Assembly: GCA_027484655.1 (NCBI GenBank)
Contig: JAIXSM010000031.1
Coordinates: 1-45,853 of the forward strand
DNA: 45,853 nucleotides
From: Hyphomicrobiales bacterium
GTDB taxonomy: Bacteria > Pseudomonadota > Alphaproteobacteria > Rhizobiales > Beijerinckiaceae
Reading direction: 5' to 3'
Part shown: one piece after another, positions 39,977 through 45,853 of the stretch
Layout of the letters: every line of letters begins with the position of its first letter
Position numbering within the stretch: position 1 is the stretch's first letter
The notes under the pieces: model-generated
Database searches by the model: none
What the model saw: the letters and a program-made list of their open reading frames with translations, nothing else
What the model was told of the DNA's origin: nothing
Program-made: the position numbers and the translations under genes

Positions 39977-41290
39977 TCATTCCCGCTCGATGCGGATCAC
40001 CTGGGGCTTTGCGGCGATGTGCCCGTCACCCATGGCCGCGTCGAGCGCCTCGCGGATTGTCGCCTCGGTCGTCGCGTACGTGATGAGCACCACGGGCACG
40101 GGCGCGCCGCTGGGCAGGCCCGCCCGCTGCTTCGCGGACGCCTTCTGCATGATGCTTTCAAGGGAAATCTGGCGCTCCGCCATACGCATGGCGATGGCCG
40201 CCGCCGCACCCGGCCGGTCGTGAACCGACAGGCGGATGTAGTAGCCGCCCTCGTGGCGCTGCATCGCCTTGCGCGGCGCAACCTCCAGCGCATCGGACGG
40301 CAGGCCGAACGGCGCGGAACGGATGCCGCGCGCCACATCGGCGATGTCTGCGACCACGGCCGAGGCCGTGGCGTCGCCGCCGGCGCCGGGGCCAACAAGC
40401 GTCAGCTCCTTCACCGCGTCGGCATCGATGGTGACGGCGTTGGTGACGCCCATCACCTGCGCGATCGCAGACGACTTCGGCACCATGGTGGGGTGAACGC
40501 GCTGCTCGATGCCATCGGGCGTGCGCTGGGCGACGCCCAGCAGCTTGATCCGGTAGCCGAGTTCATCGGCCGAGCGCAGATCCTCCAGCCGGATGGAGGT
40601 GATCCCCTCCACGTGGATCGCCTCTGAGTCCACCGCCGTGCCGAACGCCAGCGAAGTGAGGATCGCGAGCTTGTGGGCGGTGTCGAAGCCGCCAATATCG
40701 AACGTCGGGTCTGCCTCTGCGTAGCCAAGCCGCTGGGCGTCCTTCAGGCACTCCTCGAAGGACAGCCCCTCCTGCTCCATGCGGGACAGGATGTAATTGC
40801 AGGTGCCGTTCAGAATGCCGTAGACGCGGCTGATCTGGTTGCCGGCGAGGCCCTCGCGCAGCGTCTTGACGATGGGAATGCCGCCAGCGACGGACGCCTC
40901 GAAGGCGAGCGCCACTTTCTTCTGTTCCGCAAGCCGGGCGAGCGAGAGCCCATGCTTGGCGAGGAGCGCCTTGTTGGCGGTGACAACGGACTTGCCAGAC
41001 GACAGCGCCGCCTCGACCGCCAGGCGCGCCGGGCCTTCATCGCCACCCACCAGCTCGACGAAGAGATCGATGTCGGACGAGCGGGCGAGTTCGACGGGAT
41101 CATCGAACCACTTCGCCCCGCCCAGATCCACGCCGCGATCCCGCGAACGGTCGCGAGCGGACACACCAGTGACGACGATGCGCCGCCCGGTTCGCGCCGG
41201 CAGGGCCTCCGCTTGACGTTCCAGAAGACGGATGACGGAAGCGCCTACCGTGCCGAGACCGGCAATTCCGACGCGCAAGGACGTGGTCAT
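39977..41290 (-). CDS. hom: Homoserine dehydrogenase
   Basis: This 437-residue NAD(P)-dependent enzyme reduces aspartate semialdehyde to homoserine for threonine and methionine. It has an N-terminal Rossmann motif VGIAGLGTVGASVIRLLE, then SVVTANKALLAKHG, the substrate-binding stretch YGILNGTCNYILSRMEQEG, EADPTFDIGGFDTAHKLAIL, and a C-terminal ACT domain (YYIRLSVHDRPGAAAAIA) that usually gives threonine feedback control. The start at 41290 was chosen for fit to the family. It is followed by glpX and preceded, 163 bases upstream, by the aminotransferase on the same strand. Confidence 0.95.
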   Translation of the reverse strand: MTTSLRVGIAGLGTVGASVIRLLERQAEALPARTGRRIVVTGVSARDRSRDRGVDLGGAKWFDDPVELARSSDIDLFVELVGGDEGPARLAVEAALSSGKSVVTANKALLAKHGLSLARLAEQKKVALAFEASVAGGIPIVKTLREGLAGNQISRVYGILNGTCNYILSRMEQEGLSFEECLKDAQRLGYAEADPTFDIGGFDTAHKLAILTSLAFGTAVDSEAIHVEGITSIRLEDLRSADELGYRIKLLGVAQRTPDGIEQRVHPTMVPKSSAIAQVMGVTNAVTIDADAVKELTLVGPGAGGDATASAVVADIADVARGIRSAPFGLPSDALEVAPRKAMQRHEGGYYIRLSVHDRPGAAAAIAMRMAERQISLESIMQKASAKQRAGLPSGAPVPVVLITYATTEATIREALDAAMGDGHIAAKPQVIRIERE

Positions 41291-41453
41291 TCGAATCGCA
41301 CCCATGTGCCCGCGCTGTCGCGCAGCGGCCCGGTTCATGCCCCATTTCTCCGGGGCGATCAAGGAAAGCGGCCGGCGCGCCCCGCTGGAGCGCGCGTCCT
41401 TCGAACGGGACGACTCCGGCCATCAACGGACCGGAGCTGTCAAGGTTGCGTCG

Positions 41454-42671
41454 TCAGGCGTCCGACTTCAGGTCCACCACGTTGTGGAGCACCTCGTCGG
41501 CCTGATCGAAGAACCGGCGGATGCCGCGCGCCGCCTGACGGATACGCTGCTCGTTCTCCACCAGCGCGAGGCGCAGGTATTCGTCGCCGTGCTCACCAAA
41601 GCCAATGCCCGGCGCCACCGCGACATCCGCCTTCTCGATCAGCAGCTTCGAGAACTCCAGCGAGCCCAGGCTCCGGAACTTCTCCGGGATGGGAACCCAC
41701 GCGAACATCGACGCCGCCGGCGCGGGGATGTTCCAGCCCGCCTGCGCGAAGCTTTCGACCATCACGTCACGGCGTTTCTTGTAGATCGAGCGCATCTCGG
41801 CGATGCAATCGTCCGGGCCATTGAGCGCGGCGGCCGCGGCCACCTGCACCGGCGTGTACGCCCCGTAGTCAAGGTACGACTTTACGCGGGCCAACGCCGC
41901 CAGCAACCGCTCGTTGCCCACAGCGAACCCCATGCGCCAGCCAGCCATGGAATAGGTTTTCGACATGGACGTGAACTCGACCGTCACGTCGTTGGCGCCC
42001 GGCACCTGAAGCACGGACGGCGGCGGGTTGTCGTCGAAATAGACCTCGGAATAGGCCAGATCCGACAGGATGAAGATCTCGTGCTTCTTCGCGAACGCGA
42101 CGAGATCCTTGTAGAAATCGAGGCTTGCGACCATCGCCGTCGGGTTTGACGGATAGCACACCACCACAGCGATGGGCTTGGGGATCGAGTGAACGACCGC
42201 CTTCTCCAGCGCCACGAAGAACTCCGGCGTCGGATCGGCCGGCACGGAGCGGATCACGCCGCCGGCCATGAGGAAGCCGAACGCGTGGATCGGGTAGGAC
42301 GGGTTGGGCACCAGCACCACGTCGCCGGGCGCGGTGATCGCCTGCGCCATGTTGGCGAAGCCTTCCTTCGAGCCCAGCGTGGCGATGACCTGGGTGTCCG
42401 GGTTCAGCTTCACGCCGAATCGGCGCTCGTAATACGCCGCCTGTGCGCGCCGCAGCCCCGGGATGCCCTTGGAGGCGGAGTACCGGTCAGTCCGCGGCTT
42501 GCCAGCCGTCTCCACCAGCTTCTCGACCACATGGCGGGGGGCCGGCAGGTCCGGATTGCCCATGCCAAGGTCGATGATGTCGGCGCCGCCAGCCCGGGCC
42601 TTCGCCTTCAGACGGTTCACCTGTTCAAAGACATAAGGCGGCAGTCGCCGCACCCTGTAAAAGTCCGCCAT
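41454..42671 (-). CDS. Class I/II pyridoxal-phosphate aminotransferase (AlaC / LL-DAP type)
   Basis: This 405-residue fold-type I aminotransferase shows DIIDLGMGNPDLPAPRHVVE, SKGIPGLRRAQAAYYERRFG and the PLP-binding lysine motif FTSMSKTYSMAGWRMGFAVG. The C-terminus has APGIGFGEHGDEYLRLALVE, where the arginine would hold the carboxylate. The sequence and the place upstream of hom match alphaproteobacterial enzymes usually named LL-diaminopimelate aminotransferase or alanine aminotransferase AlaC. The substrate cannot be settled by eye, so no symbol is given. The ATG at 42671 fits the family's N-terminus (DFYRVRRLPPYVF). Confidence 0.9.
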   Translation of the reverse strand: MADFYRVRRLPPYVFEQVNRLKAKARAGGADIIDLGMGNPDLPAPRHVVEKLVETAGKPRTDRYSASKGIPGLRRAQAAYYERRFGVKLNPDTQVIATLGSKEGFANMAQAITAPGDVVLVPNPSYPIHAFGFLMAGGVIRSVPADPTPEFFVALEKAVVHSIPKPIAVVVCYPSNPTAMVASLDFYKDLVAFAKKHEIFILSDLAYSEVYFDDNPPPSVLQVPGANDVTVEFTSMSKTYSMAGWRMGFAVGNERLLAALARVKSYLDYGAYTPVQVAAAAALNGPDDCIAEMRSIYKKRRDVMVESFAQAGWNIPAPAASMFAWVPIPEKFRSLGSLEFSKLLIEKADVAVAPGIGFGEHGDEYLRLALVENEQRIRQAARGIRRFFDQADEVLHNVVDLKSDA

Positions 42672-42726
42672 GGTCGTATCCGGTTCTTGTGTGGAGCGAC
42701 TCTCGCCCGCGAAAGCCGCCTGCTTA

Positions 42727-43293
42727 TCATCTTCTGTTGGGAACACCGATAGGCGCCGCGCATGTCATGACGCACCCGGCCGGCGCCGTCTCCGCCTTCT
42801 GTTCCGGCTTGGGCGCCGGAGCCGTACGTCCGCCCTGCACTTTCCGGCCCGCGAGCCGATCATGCCGAGCGCGCGCGGCGTCAAGCGCCGCCTCCCGGCG
42901 GCGCACTTCGTCCGCCGAGAGCGTGGGACGCGCTGGCGCAGAGGGCGTCGCCGCCCGCTGGGGCGCCTGCGCGCCCTCCGGGGGCCGTGTGCGACGCACC
43001 CAATCCGCCGGTTCCGAGGTGGTGGTCGTCAGCCGCGGTCCCTGAAGCAGCGTGTCGATAAAGCCTCGCGGCTGACGCTTCTGGCCGGACGTGGAGGAGC
43101 CTAGCTGCGGCGTTCCCAGCCGGCGTTTTGGTTTTGCCGCCGTGCCGGGCGTGGACGCCGCGTCCTGGATCTGCACGCCGCCCTGCGCCGCCGCATCGAC
43201 CGAAGCGCCAAAGGACGCGCACGCGAGGATGAACGCCGTGGCGGCGACGGTGCGCAACGCCTGGGATATGTCTCGATATCGTCTCGATTGCAT
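42727..43293 (-). CDS. Exported low-complexity hypothetical protein, 188 aa
   Basis: This small protein is probably exported: an N-terminal basic stretch and a hydrophobic segment with a lipoprotein-like cysteine (TAFILACASFGASVDAAAQ). After that it is rich in Ala, Arg, Pro, Gln and Thr with little predicted structure; a short helical part contains ADEVRRREAALDAARARHDR. Two cysteines lie near the end (CVMTC). I do not recognise the family. It starts 55 bases upstream of the aminotransferase and is divergent from the PHA synthase. The start at 43293 (or 43302) has a gggatga site. Confidence 0.6.
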   Translation of the reverse strand: MQSRRYRDISQALRTVAATAFILACASFGASVDAAAQGGVQIQDAASTPGTAAKPKRRLGTPQLGSSTSGQKRQPRGFIDTLLQGPRLTTTTSEPADWVRRTRPPEGAQAPQRAATPSAPARPTLSADEVRRREAALDAARARHDRLAGRKVQGGRTAPAPKPEQKAETAPAGCVMTCAAPIGVPNRR

Positions 43294-43347
43294 GTCAATC
43301 ATCCCGTCGGCGGCGCTTCATTCCATTTGGTGATTTGCGTTTTGGCC

Positions 43348-43374
43348 AGTGGCGCACATGCTGCCTAGGCCACT
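43348..43374. promoter_or_regulatory. Inverted repeat in the phaC divergent promoter
   Basis: AGTGGC (43348-43353) and GCCACT (43369-43374) lie 21 bases apart, followed by TAATAT, which could be a -10 element for phaC. This may be an operator, but the match is short. Confidence 0.3.
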
Positions 43375-43425
43375 AATATGGTTCAAACGAGACGACGGCC
43401 AGCCGCTCGTCGGGAGACTAAGGAT

Positions 43426-45567
43426 ATGTCCGAGGGCGCGGCAAGACGCAAATCGGCGGGGACCGCGCGACGGTCGGCCGCAACACTTCCCTCGGAGGAA
43501 GCGCCCGTGCGCAAACCCGCCGGCAAAAGCGCAGGCAAAAGCGCGGGCAAAAGCTCGGAACAGCCGGTCCCGGCGCCCGCGGACGCGCCTGCGCCAAAAA
43601 AGGCCCCGGTGAAGAAAGCGGCCGCTCCCCGCAAGCCGAAGCCGAAGCCGAAGCCGCCCAAAGCCGAAGCCGCGCCGGCTGCGACCGCAAGGCCTCCGGA
43701 GCCAGCCCCTGCGGCCACCGCCTCTGCGGAACCGCAAAAGCCCGCGCAGAAACCCACGCCCGAAGCGCGCGCTGGCGCCGCTCCCGAAGCGGGCGTCAGG
43801 CATGTGGATTTCAACGCCATGGCGGTGAACCTCGCCCGCGTGGTCGAGGAAGGCGGCAAGGCGCTCGCCGCCTACATGCGCCCCCTTGAGGAGGGACGCA
43901 CCAATCCTGACATGGCGGAACACGTCGAGGACGCCGTGAAGACGCTCGGCGGCGTCGCGGAGTACTGGCTCGCAGACCCCGCGCGAACGGTCGAGGCCCA
44001 GACCAGGCTGACCAGCAATCTCATGTCCCTGTGGGGCATGACCATGCGGCGGTTCGCCGGCGAGGAGGCGCACCCCGTCGCCAGCGAGGAGGCGGGCGAC
44101 AAGCGCTTCGCCGACCCGGAATGGCGCAAGAATCCGCTGTTCGATTTCCTGCGGCAGGCCTACGTCATCACAACACAGTGGGCCAACGACATGGTGGCCC
44201 GCGCCGAGGACGTCGATCCCGCAACCCGCGAGAAAGCCGCGTTCTACCTGCGGCAGATCGCGGGCGCGGTGTCACCCTCGAACTTCATCGGCACGAATCC
44301 GGAACTGTTGCGGGCAACGCTCGCCGAAAACGCTGAAAATCTGGTGCGCGGCATGAAGATGCTGGCCGAGGACATCGAGGCCGGCAAGGGCGCGCTGAAG
44401 ATTCGCCAGTCCGACGCAACGAAGTTCGAGCTGGGGCGCGATCTCGCCACCACGCCCGGCAAGGTCGTTTATCGCAACGACCTGATGGAGTTGATCCAGT
44501 ACGCGCCGAGCACGCCGGATGTGTATCGGCGCCCGCTGCTGATCGTGCCGCCATGGATCAACAAGTTCTATGTGCTCGATCTGAACCCGGACAAGAGCTT
44601 CGTGCGCTTCTGCGTCGAGCAGGGCCTCACAGTCTTCGTGATCTCGTGGGTGAACCCGGACGAGCGCCACGCAGACAAGAGTTTTGAGGACTACATCCGC
44701 GAGGGCGTTTTCGCCGCGCTGGACGCCATCCGCGAGGCGACCGGCGAGCGCAAGGTCACCGCCATCGGCTACTGCGTGGGCGGCACGCTGCTCTCCATCG
44801 CGCTGGCGCTCATGGCCGCCATGGGCGACGACCGCATCGACAGCGCAACGCTTTTCACCACGCAGGTTGATTTCACCGACGCCGGCGATCTGAAGTTGTT
44901 CGTGGACAGCGCGCGCATCGGCTCGCTGGAAGAAAAGATGCGCCAGACCGGATATCTGGAAGGCGCGAAGATGGCGTCCGCCTTCAACATGCTGCGCCCG
45001 AACGAGCTGATCTGGGGCTACTTCGTCAACAACTACCTCAAGGGCAAGGAGCCGATGCCCTTCGACCTGCTGACGTGGAACTCGGACTCCACGCGGATGC
45101 CAGCCGCCAATCACTCGTTCTATTTGCGCAACTGCTATCTCGACAACAAGCTGACGCGCGGCGAGATGGACATGGGCGGTTATCGTCTGAACCTGAAGGA
45201 CGTAAAGATCCCGATCTACGATCTCGCCGCCAAGGAAGACCACATCGCCCCTGCCCGCTCGGTATTCACGGGCGCGAAGTTTTTCGGCGGACCAGTGCAT
45301 TACGTCCTTGCAGGATCGGGCCACATCGCCGGTGTCATCAATCCCGCCCGCAAGCCGAAGTATCAATACTGGCTCGGTGGCCCGCCGGACGGAACCTTTG
45401 AGGACTGGGTCGCCAGCGCGGTCGAGCATCCCGGCACGTGGTGGCTCGACTGGGTCAAGTGGATCGCCGCGCAAGCGCCGGAAAAAGTGCCCGCGCGCGA
45501 GCCCGGCGGCGGCAAGCTCAAGCCCCTGTGCGACGCGCCCGGCGAATACGTGCGCGTAAAGGCTTGA
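43426..45567 (+). CDS. phaC: Class I poly(3-hydroxyalkanoate) synthase with long basic N-terminal extension
   Basis: This PHA synthase makes storage polyester from hydroxyacyl-CoA on granules. The core (about residues 126-713) has the usual size of class I PhaC. It includes the lipase-like box GYCVGG (catalytic cysteine at about 450), an aspartate in YDLAAKEDHIAP and a histidine in LAGSGHIAGVINPARK. Before the core is an extra domain of about 125 residues rich in Lys, Ala and Pro, with GKS-AGKS-AGKS repeats and a KPKPKPKPPKAE run. It resembles the histone-like tails of PhaF-type phasins. The ATG at 43426 is taken for its ggagactaagg site; an ATG at 43378 is less well placed. Confidence 0.93.
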   Translation: MSEGAARRKSAGTARRSAATLPSEEAPVRKPAGKSAGKSAGKSSEQPVPAPADAPAPKKAPVKKAAAPRKPKPKPKPPKAEAAPAATARPPEPAPAATASAEPQKPAQKPTPEARAGAAPEAGVRHVDFNAMAVNLARVVEEGGKALAAYMRPLEEGRTNPDMAEHVEDAVKTLGGVAEYWLADPARTVEAQTRLTSNLMSLWGMTMRRFAGEEAHPVASEEAGDKRFADPEWRKNPLFDFLRQAYVITTQWANDMVARAEDVDPATREKAAFYLRQIAGAVSPSNFIGTNPELLRATLAENAENLVRGMKMLAEDIEAGKGALKIRQSDATKFELGRDLATTPGKVVYRNDLMELIQYAPSTPDVYRRPLLIVPPWINKFYVLDLNPDKSFVRFCVEQGLTVFVISWVNPDERHADKSFEDYIREGVFAALDAIREATGERKVTAIGYCVGGTLLSIALALMAAMGDDRIDSATLFTTQVDFTDAGDLKLFVDSARIGSLEEKMRQTGYLEGAKMASAFNMLRPNELIWGYFVNNYLKGKEPMPFDLLTWNSDSTRMPAANHSFYLRNCYLDNKLTRGEMDMGGYRLNLKDVKIPIYDLAAKEDHIAPARSVFTGAKFFGGPVHYVLAGSGHIAGVINPARKPKYQYWLGGPPDGTFEDWVASAVEHPGTWWLDWVKWIAAQAPEKVPAREPGGGKLKPLCDAPGEYVRVKA

Positions 45568-45608
45568 GGATAGAGCCAAACCTCGAGCGCGCGCGTCCCT
45601 CTCCACAT

Positions 45609-45632
45609 CCCCGGACGCGAAGCGATCCGGGG
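45609..45632. repeat. REP-like palindrome, copy 1
   Basis: CCCCGGA and TCCGGGG form the arms of a small hairpin around CGCGAAGCGA. It is a shortened version of the elements at 45724 and 45824. Confidence 0.75.
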
Positions 45633-45723
45633 CCTAGACATTTGCGCGAGGCCTGGGTCCCGGGTCCGCGCTTTGCGCGTCCCGGGAAAGTGGAAGGAGC
45701 CAGCACTGGACCGCGCGCCACCT

Positions 45724-45749
45724 CCCCGGACGCCGAAGGCGATCCGGGG
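45724..45749. repeat. REP-like palindrome, copy 2
   Basis: CCCCGGACGCCGAAGGCG then ATCCGGGG: arms CCCCGGA/TCCGGGG and inner CGCC/GGCG pair almost completely. The same element recurs 100 bases later, suggesting a genome-wide family. Confidence 0.8.
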
Positions 45750-45823
45750 CCCCGCGCGCATGGCTCCAAACTTGCGAGCGAGGACGCTCGCGGTCCAGAA
45801 AGCGCGCACCACTCTCCCCACAT

Positions 45824-45849
45824 CCCCGGACGCCGAAGGCGATCCGGGA
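45824..45849. repeat. REP-like palindrome, copy 3
   Basis: This is identical to copy 2 except for the last base. Copies 1 and 3 share the flank CACATCCCCGGA, so the repeated unit extends a little beyond the hairpin. Confidence 0.8.
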
Positions 45850-45853
45850 CCCA

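Larger units (their letters stand above)
45568..45853. other. Repeat-containing intergenic stretch at window end
   Basis: I see no gene here. The stretch is made mostly of short palindromic repeats (listed separately) and related filler such as GGTCCGCGCTTTGCGCG. It is the region downstream of phaC. A further gene probably starts outside the window. Confidence 0.6.

Noticed and set aside
42872-43100. Second frame across the 188-residue exported protein
   Set aside because: The alternative frames have no start signal or motif; the chosen frame has a signal peptide and lies correctly before the aminotransferase.
43500-43680. Repeated GKSA and KPKP codons as a possible repeat array
   Set aside because: These are short in-frame protein repeats of the PhaC extension, not a DNA repeat array.
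44272-45606. Open frame of 444 codons opposite phaC
   Set aside because: It mirrors the phaC codon pattern, has no ribosome binding site and no recognisable motif.

Overview
The window looks like a chromosome segment of a high-GC alphaproteobacterium, most likely Hyphomicrobiales (Rhizobiales). The support is the conserved block at the right end: recJ next to tRNA-Glu, glpX, homoserine dehydrogenase (hom), an alanine/aspartate-type aminotransferase, and a class I PHA synthase. The genus is not resolved from sequence alone.

Layout. (1) About 1-32.7 kb is an accessory catabolic and transport region. Its hallmark is many orphan periplasmic binding proteins of the tripartite tricarboxylate transporter (TctC/Bug) superfamily. 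Seven are intact (312-1346, 1831-2874, 6510-7493, 16500-17525, 22967-24043, 24062-25099, 37441-38463). Two more are broken (30179-30349 and 32174-32347). No TctA or TctB membrane subunit is present. These proteins sit beside catabolic enzymes: a bicupin, an ornithine cyclodeaminase homologue, an NTF2-like protein, an amidase, an LLM flavin monooxygenase and a GMC oxidoreductase. (2) A probable four-gene operon at 21778-16500 (acyl-CoA dehydrogenase, feruloyl-CoA hydratase/lyase, FerA-type ADP-forming acyl-CoA synthetase, binding protein) faces a divergent LysR regulator. It reads as a CoA-dependent hydroxycinnamate or hydro-hydroxycinnamate side-chain pathway. (3) A sulfur operon at 7645-10930 contains a periplasmic tandem rhodanese, a YeeE/YedE-type sulfur transporter, a 55-residue exported single-cysteine protein and a metallophosphoesterase. 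A perfect inverted repeat lies upstream. (4) About 26.3-32.7 kb contains decayed DNA: an IS256-type transposase remnant fused to an amidase fragment, an IS3-type orfB remnant, fragments of a binding protein and of a cupin, and a binding protein cut after 50 codons. Functional-looking GMC oxidoreductase and MFS genes lie among these.

From tRNA-Glu (32768-32843, minus) rightwards the content is mostly housekeeping: recJ, glpX, hom, aminotransferase and phaC. A block of about 4 kb lies between recJ and glpX (MipA/OmpV protein, Vsr endonuclease, cytosine-5 DNA methyltransferase, another binding protein, repeats) and looks like a later insertion.

Other genes include a cytosolic Csp3-like copper storage protein with 18 cysteines, an AraC regulator with an 18-bp perfect palindrome and paired direct repeats upstream, and an ABC-F ATPase. 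All assignments come from reading the translated sequence and recalling family motifs; no database search was run.
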